From: Abscondita cerata
Lineage: Eukaryota; Arthropoda; Insecta; Coleoptera; Lampyridae
Reading direction: 5' to 3'
NCBI GenBank assembly: GCA_030710515.1
Contig: JALBCR010002239.1
Span: forward strand, 382,501-446,500
Length of the DNA stretch: 64,000 bases
The notes below the pieces were generated by a model. It worked only from the letters and a program-made list of their open reading frames with translations. It ran no database searches and was not told the DNA's origin. The first letter of the stretch is position 1. The number at the start of each line of letters is the position of its first letter. Position numbers and translations under genes: made by a program. Positions 45,201-56,329 of the stretch are shown piece after piece.

Positions 45201-45964
45201 GGTAAATGTATGGAAAATGTAAGAAAACATAAAGATATTCGTTTAGTAACAAAATGGGATGGTCGATGGGGAGCGCGTTCGCTAATATCAAAACCAAATT
45301 TTCACAGTTCTGTTGTATTTGATAAAGATATGACTATTATAGAAATGAATAAACTAGAAGTATATATGAACAAACCCATCTACGTAGGATTTAGCATTTT
45401 AGATTTATCTAAAACGTTTTTATATGAGTTTCACTATGATTATATCGTAAACACCTTTGGATCAAATGCTAAGTTACTTTATACCGACACAGACAGTTTA
45501 ATTTACCATTTTAAGGTTGACGACATATATGAATATATTAAGAGAGACAGTAATAGATTCGATACTTCTGATTATGATTCTGAAAATATATATCAAATTG
45601 AATTAAAAATAAAAAAATTCCAGGTATAATGAAAGATGAGAATAATGGTAGAATAATGTTAGAGTTTGTAGGGTTAAGATCTAAAATGTATGCTTATATT
45701 GTTGATGACAACTCGCAAACAAGATTATTCAAAAATCCTAAAGGATCCACTCGGTCTTCTATCAAAGCAGTTACGTTTGAAGATTATAAGGATTGTTTAT
45801 TCAATAGAAACATTATTGAAAAAACTCAAAGGTTGATTAAATCTAAGAAGCACGATGTGTTTTCTATAAACCAAAACAAAGTGGTTCTCAACCCTTATGA
45901 TGACAAACGTATGCTTGGGAATAGTACCGATACAAAGCCGTGGGGTTACGTATGCAATAAATGA
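42254..45964 (+). pseudogene. polB: Polinton protein-primed family B DNA polymerase, many frameshifts
   Basis: This enzyme would replicate the element from a terminal protein. The start at 42,254 is in a cysteine-containing short segment. A long N-terminal region follows (GMISNVSIKDPLVFLN near 42,580; NDSNCFLWAVVSALFP near 42,995), then a C2H2-like finger (CERCLNYFTSD near 43,400). Exonuclease motifs: YADLECI near 43,565, NLSGYDAHFI near 44,000, and YLKTDVLLLSDV near 44,450. Polymerase motifs: A, YYDVNNLYGA near 44,745; B, KLMINAIYGK near 45,180; C, LYTDTDSLIY near 45,480. The C-terminus has LEFVGLRSKMYAY near 45,660 and ends at 45,964. All catalytic residues of both domains are present. At least eight single-base frame changes lie between them. 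About 1,230 codons, normal for the family. Confidence 0.95.
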
Positions 45965-46071
45965 TTTATAGTGGGAAAATTATAAAAAGAACGGTGAATT
46001 TTTGGGACAGTATTAATTTCATTAACTGAATGTAAAGTTGCTGTGCTTCACTTTTTAATGAAACAATAGTG

Positions 46072-46842
46072 ATGGATACACCACTACAAATTAAATTGGA
46101 AATTCAGGAGCAAATCCAAGTAATTTACGAGGACCATTTTAAAAGATCGATTATGTTCTTTAAAACCGAGAGTGGAAAAGAATCCTTCAATTTTTACTTA
46201 ACAAAGATGATTTCGTTATCTCCGAAGTGATCATTTCATTTGTAACAACTCGTGGTGTACTCCTTGGTGTAAATGAACTATGCTGTTTGTTAGAAAAAAG
46301 AAGAATATTGGAAAACTATGTACAGACAATTGTTAATATATGTAAAAACGTAATTATGAAACACTAAATATCGATAAACTCGATAAAATTTTAAATGAAC
46401 ACAGTTTAGAACGTCAGGAAGCATACAAACTATATGTAATGAAACTAGCCTCAAAATATAATCCTGTTAAAATGTTCAACTTACAATATTCTGTAGAAAA
46501 TATATTAAACAAATTTAGAAATATTCACACTTGGATTGATGAATTGATATGTGAATCGGCGTATGTGGCTGATTGTCAATTTGTTAAGATTATAGTCACT
46601 GTAATAATTTCAAAAAATATCGTTTACAAGTTTAATCCATCCAAAATTCAAAACATGCTGACCTCTGGGCATGGTTGAACGAAAACATTTCGAAAGGGAG
46701 GAAAACATCTGAGGAACCGCTCGGCTGGACTAGCGGACCAGAAAGTGCAAGATGGCCCTCGTCTAACTTAAATGATTATGAGAATACTTTATCTTTGTTA
46801 AAGTTAGTTATGCACGAACCAATTGTAAATGACTGTAAATAA
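46072..46842 (+). pseudogene. Polinton protein of unknown function after PolB, about 255 residues
   Basis: ATG at 46,072, 107 bases after PolB. The N-terminus MDTPLQIKLEIQEQIQVIYE leads through an acidic and hydrophobic region (GVNELCCLLEKRRILENYV near 46,265). A 79-codon open block follows (46,439-46,678). The C-terminus SEEPLGWTSGPESARWPSSN lies near 46,705 in another frame, with the stop at 46,842. Frame changes lie near 46,205, 46,350 and 46,670. No family recognised. Constant reading direction and codon-like composition across all pieces argue for a real gene. Confidence 0.55.
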
Positions 46843-47296
46843 ATACTTGTAATATTGAATGTAAATCAGACTTAAATAAACCTATTTATTTATTGAATAT
46901 TGAATATGTCCAAAATGTGATTTATAAAAAAAAAATCACTTTACAGATTGAAGCGTCATGTTAATGAAAGATTCATTGCACTTTATGTATGAACAATTCT
47001 CACGGGAAGTCTTGTCTCTTCTTACATTAAATTTGCAAATCTGCAAATAGCGCCTCTTGCGACATCCGTTGTTAGATTCTCTTAAAGTTCATATGCTGTT
47101 GAACTCAAAGTGCTAACTTGCGTCTTATTATATATCCATCTCTTTCATTCGCTCTCTTTCTTTGTTTCTCTATTTCAGAATTATGAAGTAGGATGTTTTA
47201 GCAGATTCATCACTTTTGATTACATTTAAACGTTGAGTGCCAGTTTAGAAAATCAGTTGACAATCTCGCGTACAACTAACTAAAAAACAAACAAAC
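46843..47296. other. Spacer and probable promoter of the spliced gene
   Basis: Poly-A signals (AATAAA) for the gene to the left lie at about 46,839 and 46,875. TATATATCC near 47,130 could serve the gene to the right. Nothing else seen. Confidence 0.4.
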
Positions 47297-48165
47297 ATGT
47301 CGAAACTATCTTTAAAGAAAACACCGAAAGTGACCATTTTAAGTGATGTCGTAATTCCGGTAAGTAATAATAAATTTCTATCAGTAACTAGTGAAATTAC
47401 TATTACATGAAACGATAAAAAACAACTCATATATATAACAAATTTTTTTGTGTAGGCACCATTTGGATTGCAGGAAATGATGGAAAACGCGATAGATAAT
47501 TCTTCTTCTTCTCTTTATCCTGTAAGTATCTATAACTCAGTTAGAAGAACTGCCAATTTACTTTTTATAGGTTATTATTAGTTATTACTTATACTAAATA
47601 TGCATTTTATTTTTTCAGCCGCAAGAATCATTTTACGAAATGATATCGCCACCACCATTACAGCCCTCACATGATCTTCCTCAACCGGAAATCGTAGATT
47701 TGGACAACTTTCCTACTCCGATCCATGTGCCGGACTTCACCATAAATGTAAGTAATGACCGGTTGCACCAACACGACTTAAAGTGAACCTCAGCTTAAAA
47801 ACAATTGTTGCTATGGTTTTAATAATTGTACCCTAAGTTTTTAAGCAAGACTTAAATTTAAGTTGCGTTGGTGCAACCGGCCAATAATGTTTTTATATGT
47901 TCACATCAATAATTCTGTTTGTGGTTGCATGTATTAATTACATTATGTTTTCATAGGCTGAACCAATTGGAAAAAGTTGGCGAAAGTTGAAGGAGGTGTA
48001 CCAAAATCCTCCGATGAGGAAGATATAGAAAAAGATGAAGAGGACGAGGTGGCTGATATTAAGGCATCGTACAGAGGAAAAGTAATGGAGAATATTGAGG
48101 ACAAATGGAAAGAACTGGAGGCACAGCAAAGTGAACTAAAATCCATTATAAAAAATATAAACTAA
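47297..48165 (+). CDS. Four-exon acidic gene inside the Polinton, unknown function
   Basis: Exons 47,297-47,359, 47,456-47,521, 47,619-47,747 and 47,957-48,165, all joined in phase 0 with GTAAGT donors and TAG/CAG acceptors. The protein starts MSKLSLKKTPKVTILSDVVI. A Ser- and Pro-rich stretch (ISPPPLQPSHDLPQPEIVDL) follows, and the end is an acidic block (SSDEEDIEKDEEDEVADIKA) with a coiled-coil-like tail (KWKELEAQQSELKSIIKNIN). Exon 4 needs one extra base in the A run near 47,974 to stay open, so the copy is broken there or the run is miscounted. About 155 residues. I do not recognise a family; an acidic, coiled protein could be a nucleic-acid mimic or chaperone-like, but that is only a guess. 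Confidence 0.65.
47759..47880. mobile_element. 122-bp hairpin MITE in intron 3
   Basis: CCGGTTGCACCAACACGACT at 47,759 is matched by its inverted form ending GTTGGTGCAACCGG at 47,880, arms of about 42 bp. It lies within the third intron of the acidic gene and explains why that intron is the longest. Confidence 0.85.
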
Positions 48166-49158
48166 TGAAAAATAAAGTGAAAAAAACAAAAAAATCATTA
48201 TAGAGTTGGGTGAACTATATAAATTGTTTTCATAAGTTTTAGTGTTGTAGTGTATATTATTTTAGTTTTTAATCATTTGTATATATGTATATATTTTTTT
48301 GTCATTTTTAGAATTAGTTTTTGTAATATGTTTTTTTCTTATCGAAAAATAAAATTTTTAAGTGTATTTTTTTTTTTTTATTTTCTAATACCTTATACAG
48401 GTCGGCAAATAGTGAATTAAAAAAAAATGTAAGTGCAATAAAACTTAAAAATTGAATAACAAGTAGTTTAAAACACATGTCAATACAGTGCGTTTTCATT
48501 AGCGAAGTGTCTTTCAAATAATTTTAAGACAAAAAAAACCAATATAATTAACATTAATTTTTTCAAACGTTAAAAAGTTTTTATGTTACTACCTTTAAAA
48601 CAAAATAAATTTGAAGAAGCACTAACAAATTTAAACAATTTTTTTATATCAAAATTTTTAGTGATTTATTGTTCTACTATTCAAAGTTAATTCATGAAAG
48701 TCTTAATATTATAATTAGAGGTTTTCTCTTCATTCTTCAATAAGATTTAATAGTAGTAAGATTCCATCTAAAATCTATCATACAATATATGTAGCAATAC
48801 GTCTTTAACGATAAACATTCGATTTAAAATTCAAATTTCAATGCAAAACAATCAATGTCATGCAAGAGCAATAACTTTAATTTCAATATATTTGTTATTT
48901 ATATTCGTGTTCAGCTTAAATAAACTAAAGCAACCCAGTTCATTACAATTAACAAATAATAAGACAATTGAGACTACAAATTTAATTTTATTAACAATTT
49001 TTTAATTTCATACAATTCAATCGTATCAGACAATTCTTTCAATGATTTTAAATACATTTTTAATTTGTAGTTATAATATTTTCTTAGACGGTGTTTGTTT
49101 TCATTCTTCGCCTTTTTCAATAAATTCAATATTTGTAGTTTGACCAACAGGACCTCGA
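48166..49158. other. AT-rich part of the Polinton, no gene resolved
   Basis: A poly-A signal (AATAAAG) follows the acidic gene at about 48,171. Further open frames are short and low-complexity. Nothing else recognised. Confidence 0.45.
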
Positions 49159-49410
49159 CTAACCAAAATTGACTGATCCGGATCTTATAGCTCCATTGAT
49201 TTTATTGATGTCTTCAATAGAAATGATGTCAGTAAATCGTTGCGGAAGAAGGGTCTTGAATTCGTCGCACCGAACTTCAACTTTTTCTCCGTATATTGTA
49301 TCGATTTTATTTAAAGACACTATCTCGTACTTTTTTCAACAATCAAATTACTGACACTTAAGTAGGGCAGTACATGTGCCGATTTGTTTAAACTTGCAAA
49401 AGTATGACAT
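49159..49410 (-). pseudogene. Small Polinton gene near the right end, possible nucleic-acid-binding protein
   Basis: On the minus strand after TATAAAAG at 49,478-49,471 and an ATG at 49,410 comes a short Cys-containing segment, then KYEIVSLNKIDTIYGEKVEV near 49,300 and FKTLLPQRFTDIISIEDINK near 49,235, ending at 49,159. The pattern of a K-x-I-x-T-x-Y-G-x-K-V strand followed by L-P-x-R-F recurs in small insect transposon proteins that I would guess have an OB-like fold, from memory. Two in-frame stops near 49,345 and 49,335 break the copy, or a one-base error lies in the A run there. Confidence 0.5.
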
Positions 49411-49650
49411 TTATAAAGTTTTACTTGATTAATAGCAGAATATTCAATAAACCACCTCACTCGATTCTCCCTTTTATATCGATGTGAGATAGTACACATC
49501 GTTTTTTCACGAATAATTACGAACTCTTTAAACACCCCTGCATTTAAGGACTATTAACCTAAATCTAGATCAGTGCACTTAATTGAGGGCAAAGGTCTTT
49601 GACTTACCGCGCCTCCGTCCCTTTCTTCGTTCGAGCCACCCCGAACGTCC

Positions 49651-49786
49651 CCGAGCGACCTTGAACAATTTCGATCATGCACGGACGCCCCTGCAGGCAA
49701 ACGAGGACAACAGACATTTAAATATCCCCACTACAAATTCAAATTTCGCGCCAAAAGTGAGCCAGAAACGGTACTACTACACTACT
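49651..49786 (-). repeat. Polinton terminal inverted repeat, right
   Basis: Complement of 29,416-29,551. It ends ...CTACTACACTACT at 49,786. Confidence 0.95.
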
Positions 49787-49792
49787 ATTAAT
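49787..49792. other. Polinton target site duplication, right (ATTAAT)
   Basis: See the left copy at 29,410-29,415. Confidence 0.92.
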
Positions 49793-50280
49793 GCCATCAC
49801 GGGTAAGTGTAGCTTCATCCGTATAGAGTATAATCGAGACAACACGATGATTATTATTTATCCACCGCCAAACTCCATACGGTTAGCGTAATCCTCTGAT
49901 TGTAGGTGCTGTACTCTCTGTACGTGGTAAGGATATAAGCATTGTTCGTGGAGTGTGTTTATCACTTTTTTTTGTGGAATTCCCAATTGAGTGGCAATCC
50001 TCCGTGAGCTAGTAGTTGCATCTTCTTCTACTAGATGTAGAATATTTTCTACTTCTACAAAACCTTGTCGAGTAGCGCGTTCAGATGTTATGTTTGCACT
50101 GGGAAGCTTACCAGTCTCGCACAATTTGTTGAAAACTCTAATAAATACGTTTTTATCAAGATGTCTTTGGTGTTGAAAACGTTGACGATATTCTTCAGCA
50201 GCAGCTGTAGCATTTCCATTAAAGAAACCATAAACAAACACCATATTTGCATATTCTAAATTTGAATAAGTATCTGGCAT
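49793..50280 (-). pseudogene. DD41D mariner transposase, N-terminal half
   Basis: ATG at 50,280: MPDTYSNLEYANMVFVYGFF, an N-terminal region with helix-turn-helix character, then TTSSRRIATQLGIPQKKVIN near 50,000 (second helix-turn-helix) and HVQRVQHLQSEDYANRMEF near 49,900. After a frame change near 49,875 it continues with the first catalytic Asp in LYTDEATLTRDG near 49,810 and is cut at 49,793 by the Polinton. The other half is at 28,823-29,409. Confidence 0.92.
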
Positions 50281-50575
50281 TTTGCAACACTAACAACCAC
50301 ATAAATTTGAAATTAAATGTTCAGTTACTGTTCACTGTACACTGACAGTTCATCAAAACGTCAGAATTATCAAATGTCTTTGAGCCTCGAACATGGCATA
50401 CTTTGATAATGTTAAAATTCAGATAATAAGTGGAAAGCTAGATGAACATTATTAATTACGCCATAACTTGAAAACAAATGAGAATTGCATAAGAACATAT
50501 GAGTTTTTTTTACATTATTTTCACGGGTATAATACACTCCTAGAGTTTGGTGCGCTCCTCCCGACTCACCCAGTA

Positions 50576-52589
50576 TAATAAAGTTTTCTATTAAAACAAC
50601 GAGTTTTGGCCACTCTGTAGAGTTTTTATCAAAAAAGAAAATTTGTAAAAACTAAAACACAATATATTAGTTTGTTATTAATGTTTACTATTATCCACTC
50701 TTGGTGCAACTTTTTGTTAAGGCACACATCAAAGAATTTTAGTTTAATTTCAGATGGCGCATTGTTCTCATATAGCATTTACTATAATATATGATCGTAA
50801 ACTTTCTTGATAATATGAAGCGGAAGCAAAAGCTTTTAAAGGAAAATCGCTTTATAATGCAAAAGCGTTGTTTTAACGATTTATTTTCCCACATACATAT
50901 ATCAGCAGTGTCTGTACGTATTTTGTTGCATAAAAATAGTAAGCTTGTGATTCAAGGGTCATAAAGTAAATCCTACACTAATTCTGAGTTGTACAATTTA
51001 ATTAATTTACATTTACACTGTAGGTATATTAGAAGTGACTGTTCGTAATATCATAAACTTTTATGCATGCAAAAACCTTAATTATATATTAAATTACGCT
51101 AACTTAAGATTTGTGACGATTTTAAACAGAATTCCCTAGGTTCAGATTTAGTAGTATTTAAGGAACACTGCACGAAAACTGTTTAACGTTTATTTAATTT
51201 ATTTTGAACAAGCTTTAGTATATTTATTTGCAATGTCATATTCAAACTTCTTCAGGCTAGCAACGCTATGCTAATTGTATAATATGTGAACTAAATAAAA
51301 TTGAACAGAACTTTCTGAAATTCCATTTGCCAGAAATAACAGAATATTTTGTATCGCAATACCTGTATCTTTATACCTGTAACTACAACAACACCTATTT
51401 TTTACATCCTGCTTTTATTTTTACCCAACGTTGGTACCTAAAACAGCTTTCTCACAAATATAATCTACAACACAGTTCAAACCATAAAAAATAAATGGAG
51501 ACCCTATATTGATAGAAGAACGAAGACAAGTAGTGGAAGAAATTGTTGGAAGCAACATTGTTGACAGAGAATGAATAGCTGAGAGTAGGGTAATGCCGAT
51601 CACCCAAGTCAAATGATAGTATAATCCACACTTTACAAAACAATGAAATTGATTATAAATTGTAATTTCGTGAATGTTTTCTTTGAGATTCTACTATAAA
51701 ACACTGAAAATTTAAGGTTTGTATGTATGACAAACGTACACATCTTTCTTAGAAAGTTGAGTACAGTCCATATGTCCTCTACTTGAATATTATTTTTCTT
51801 TGTTGGGTATTGTCGTTTTACAGGTTACTTTATTAATTTCTGCGGCACAATCTTCTTTTTGTTTGTAATTTTTCTTTAGTCTTTTCTACAATTGCCTTGT
51901 TGAAGTAATATTTGTAAATGACCCTTATTGTCTCTAGAGTATTTTTTTTAAGTTATGGTTGCAATTATTTTCAGTGCCTACTTCAGGTATTGAAAAAGAA
52001 GCTTTCCAAGCGTGTGAAAGATTTATCTTCATCGTTGGTATAATTGTTAATCACAAAGATACTTACTGATTGACACTTGAGATTTAACAGGTAATATTAG
52101 TATCCTTAAAACCAATTACGGTTTATTTTTCTAAAGTTGCTTTTTCATAGTAGGCTTTGCAGATTTTGGTGCATAACAGTCAATGTCACGTATACATTTT
52201 TTGTTAAGATGGATTTTGGTTTAGTGACGCCACTTGAAAATTTTAAGCATTTTTATGTAATTTCTATCATCCTGTTTATTATCTATTTATGAATGTATTT
52301 ATCAGCTAGAATTGAGGATTTACAACAACATTATCTATTTCTGCCGGAACTACAATTTAAAACTACGTGTATTCTGCATTCTCAAATTTTGGTTTTATCT
52401 CTTCCACTACAATTTGGTTTTGTGCCTTGTTTTTATTGTAGAAACAAATAGCCGTTTCTTTTATTAAAATCTATTGTTGTCTATTTCATTCAATTGAAAA
52501 ATTTAACGACGCTTTAGTTAAACAGATTTTCATTCTTTGGGATCATCCCTACTAGTTCTTTCTTCTGTAATATTTAACAAATGTGGAAC
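50576..52589. other. AT-rich sequence without a recognised gene
   Basis: No domain, ends or RNA gene recognised in about 2 kb. Confidence 0.5.
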
Positions 52590-52760
52590 ATATCCTAGCG
52601 GTATAAGCTCCAGTTTAATAAATTGACCACCGTTGGCGCGCTGGTTCGATTCCTATGACGGTGAGAGATTTTCTGAAGCCAATTTTACAAGGTCTGCTTC
52701 CACCGTGCTTTGGGGGACTTGCTACTTGCAACGCGTCTGTTCGACAACATGGTAATAATT
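52590..52760 (+). mobile_element. tRNA-like SINE head (internal Pol III promoter)
   Basis: An A-box-like TAGCGGTATAAG at 52,596 is followed 36 bases later by a perfect B box, GGTTCGATTCC at 52,643. The surrounding sequence does not fold as a full tRNA in my reading, so a tRNA-derived SINE is more likely than a tRNA gene. The 3' end is not defined. Confidence 0.5.
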
Positions 52761-53084
52761 TACAAAAGTGTCTTTCGCCCAGTTAATGTGAATTTTGTTA
52801 TAATTTTAAGAATGGATTTTGAGTATGTACTGCTTCTCTGTTGTCAACATTTTATGAAGCCTTTTAATTTACTGTTTTAGAGACTTTGCTGTTGAAATAG
52901 AAATGGTTTAGGTATGGTGACATCAATTTCAATAAGAAATTTTGCAAATAAAAGAATCATTCTAAAATCTAATACGTTTTGCAATAATGTATAGATAATA
53001 AAAAGCAACTTTTCGTTGTTAATTTTAATCTCACGCGTGTAAACAAAATTTTGAAATTTTCAAATATACCTGCAATTTATTTAT

Positions 53085-54320
53085 AATAATAATAAACTTT
53101 ATTATGTGTATATCACAGTAGAATCACATTCGTCAAGTTTGTATTGCATTACTTATCGTAACATTAACAATACATAAAAAATATACATAAAAAATTTCTG
53201 TTAATAAAACGTAGACTTGCCTTTACAATCTAGATAAATAATGAGTAAATTCTTTAATGTTGTAAGGCGAAACTTGTATTAGTAGTTTTTGACGTTATTT
53301 TAAATTTATTTGTTGGCAAACTTTTTACATGCGAAGGTAACTTATTAAACAAATCTATGCCGGCATATTTCACTGACTTTCTGAACTGTTCATGTTTTGG
53401 TTTTATTTGCAAAATATCAGTTGTTCTCGTATTATACGTATGATTATTTTTATATAGTGTAATTCATTTTTGATAGTGTGAATATATAACAATAATCGTA
53501 ATATATAAATCGCAGGTACAGTTAAGATACATTTATCTTTAAAAATAGTTCTGCATGAATCCGTTTGTTTTAGGTTATAGATTTTTCTTATTATGCGTTT
53601 TTGTGCTATCAAAACCTTATTGATTGCGATACTTGCACCCCAGTTAACTATTCCATAATTTAGTATGGGATAGACTATACCATAATATATTGATAATAAG
53701 GAAGACTCTAAGAAAAGTTTTTAAACTACATATTGCATAAAATGCAGAATTAAGTTTAGAATTTACATTAAATACTTGATCCTCCATCCCAAATTACAAT
53801 CAATAGTTACACCTAAAACTTAGTTTTTAATACAATTTCTATATTTTCATTATTTATAATCAAGTTTAGCGGACTGGCAACGTTATGTTTATTATAAAAT
53901 TCCATACATTTCGTTTTGTTGGTGTTTACAATAAGATTATTATTAATACACCATGTTTGAAATTTAAACAATACTTCATTCATTCTTTGATTACAAATAG
54001 TTGATGTTTTTGATTTTAAGGCAATGGTAGTGTCATCTGCAAATATACACATGTCTGTATCAAAAGTATTTTGTAGTATATAGTTTGGTAAATCATTAAT
54101 GAATAGCATAAAAGTAGTGGCCCAAGGACACTTCCTTGAGGCACACCTAAGTCTAAATTATATATTTTCGATTTACAATCATTATACTGCACAATAATTT
54201 TCTATTTTCCAGATACGACATTAACCAATTTTTGAAATTCCTCGTATACCTAGGGCTTCAATCTTATCACCTATAAATCTATAGTCTAACGTATCAAACG
54301 CTGAAGTTAAATCAAAATAA
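53085..54320 (-). pseudogene. Non-LTR retrotransposon RT inserted in the BEL LTR
   Basis: On the minus strand: FDLTSAFDTLDYRFIGDKIE near 54,310 (first catalytic Asp), GVPQGSVLGPL near 54,145, CIFADDTTIAL near 54,045 (A-D-D box), and a C-terminal region with IAQKRIIRKIYNLK near 53,610. It ends in an AATAAAG signal and (TTA)n near 53,085-53,100, which marks the 3' end. Frames change several times. 5'-truncated. Jockey/CR1-like by motifs. Confidence 0.88.
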
Positions 54321-54456
54321 TATAACTTCAACACAATTATTTAAATTCAAATTCTGACAATATGTCAATCTACATACACTCAGAACAACTCCATCTAAAA
54401 CTATAACTAAAACTATTTACAAATTTTCATTTGTCTCACATAAAAAAATAATTGAC

Positions 54457-56329
54457 TATATGTATCAAGTTTTTAGGTTTAAGGTTTAGATATGTTGTTG
54501 TGGTTAACCGGTAGTACTACAGGTTAACCACACTAACAAATTTAAACGTCAAGTCCAAAAATTCTGTTATAATTAAATTCAAAATCAACATGATATTAAA
54601 AAACTCCAAGTCTTACTCAAGATTTCAACATTCTACCAAGACCACTAACTTTCTCCGAGTTTTATACTATCATCTTATCCAATTTTCATCCGAAATAGTC
54701 GCTGGAAAGGCCTTGTAAACACGGTTTGGGTAGTTCGAATTTATGCTATTCTAGAAACTGTCACCTCTTTTTGGTAAAAAGTTGTTTTTTTGTAAGCGCA
54801 AATGATTTTGGTTAGTAAAAGCTCTTTTGAATTGAATTAGACTATAGTTATAAAGTATTTCATTTACATTGCAATGCACGTGTGTTTATGGTCATATCTG
54901 TCGGAATATTGTTTTTGGTCATTTGATATTTTTTTTAATTCAGTTGATGTAGAGAATAGCTTATCGTCACGTTCAAGCAATTAGGGTTTTGATGAAACGC
55001 CGATTTCAAAGTTTTCACACTCGATTTCTTCGAATTTGAGCATCGCATGTCGCATTTTGTTTTGCTATCTCAAAGGTTTCTTTGTTTGTTCCCTGGAAAA
55101 ACAGCTCGGTGGAGGCCGCCTTTTCCAATTAAATAGAGATTTGTTTTGACTAAAGAATAACATACGTATTATACTCACGGTTAAAAATTTTGATTAGTCG
55201 GTTTTGTTTGTTACTTCTAAGAAAATGTTAGCGCAATTATTTTTGTAACATCTTTGGGAAAAAAATAATAAACGGGGAGATCCGCTTTTCTTACCTGATT
55301 GTTAATAGTTTTTAAGTTAGTCTTTAGGCAGATTGACGCAGAGCAACATGTAGTTATTTGACATGTACCAAATAGCGCGGATTAATGTTGTTTTTAATTA
55401 AATTTAAACAACCGCCTAAAAGTATCGTAAGTGCCAAAAGGTGTACATACGTTAATGTATAACTATCGAGGCGCGAGTGTAATAATGAAATTAAGTGAAC
55501 CATAAAAGGAACTTCCGTTTTGCCATTTTTGAGAGGGTATCGTTCGATTTATTTAAAGTAATCGAAATAACCGCATAGCTGATGATTTGACGTTCTTTTG
55601 AGTCAGCGAATTCTTAAGAGAATAATGTAATACCGTCATGAAGCATTAGATCGAGATCTTTGGATTAGCAAAAAGGTTCCGAGTGGATTATTCATCAACT
55701 AATGGTTCATCTTCCGCATTTTGGATTAGAAGAAAAAAAACCTCAACTGTAAGTACTCTTTTACTTCCGAAACTTCCGTGCTTAAGTAACTTTTGTGTGT
55801 GTACGCGCGTTATAGACTTAAATTAGACAGCGGTTAGGGTATCTTATTTCTTATGTTTGATTTATTTCAAATTACGGGTTAGTTTAAAATCATTGTCAAT
55901 GGTAAAGAATGATCGAACCGAGTCCAGGGCATGTTACGTTTGTGTAGTTGTTACACTAAATAAATTGCGTTTATGACTAGGCCGCGGACTCGTTTCGTTT
56001 ATTTACCCAAATCTTTTTTTGTATTAGTTTTAGGAACGCGGTGTAAAACCTTCAGTCTCGCCTGGTACCGGGGTAGTTTGGCCGTTTTGGCATATTTGTT
56101 TGTTGTTCTATTGTGTCGTTAAGCGTCGGAAAACTTTGTAAGATTTTAGTTAATAGAAAACTGGTCGTACTTATGCTATTCTTTTATTGCTTCGAATGTT
56201 TGCATTTCTCTCTTTTCTTTAGTGGACATTTGACATATTTAATTAAAAGATTAGGGTGGCACCTAACAATCCCGACTGTGACTCAAATTAAGGACCTTTA
56301 ATCTTTGTAAAGGTAAGTGGGAGACAATT
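54457..56329. other. No recognised gene
   Basis: Probably internal or flanking DNA of the BEL element or later insertions. No domain found on either strand. Confidence 0.4.

Larger units (their letters stand above)
29416..49786. mobile_element. Full-length Polinton (Maverick), 20,371 bp
   Basis: Both ends are defined: AGTAGTGTAGTAGTACCG at 29,416 and its complement ending at 49,786, each next to ATTAAT. Gene order from the left: integrase (-), an unknown 177-residue protein (-), a DUF8207-like protein (-), packaging ATPase (-), then PLA2-like (+), core-like (+), protease (+), penton-like (+), a 51-residue protein (+), major capsid (+), small proteins, a tandem repeat, a CHHC zinc-finger gene (-), a nested mariner, PolB (+), a 255-residue protein (+), a spliced acidic gene (+) and a small gene (-). 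The layout is that of a virus-like transposon with both replication and virion modules. Confidence 0.97.
28671..50573 (-). mobile_element. DD41D mariner split by a Polinton
   Basis: Ends CTGGGTGAG at 28,671 and CTCACCCAG at 50,573 are flanked by TA (28,669-28,670; 50,574-50,575). The terminal repeats run on imperfectly for over 100 bp (TAGGAGTGTATTATAC; CATATGTTCTTAT on both sides). With the 20,371-bp Polinton and one 6-bp duplication removed, the element is about 1.53 kb and holds one transposase gene on the minus strand, its halves now 20 kb apart. Confidence 0.93.

Noticed and set aside
48314..48517. Hydrophobic 67-codon minus-strand frame
   Set aside because: AT-rich low-complexity; the membrane-like look comes from Phe/Leu codons of T-rich DNA.
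49583..49891. 102-codon plus-strand frame across the Polinton right end
   Set aside because: It crosses the terminal repeat and the mariner junction; a similar frame at the left end is also the terminal repeat read in translation.
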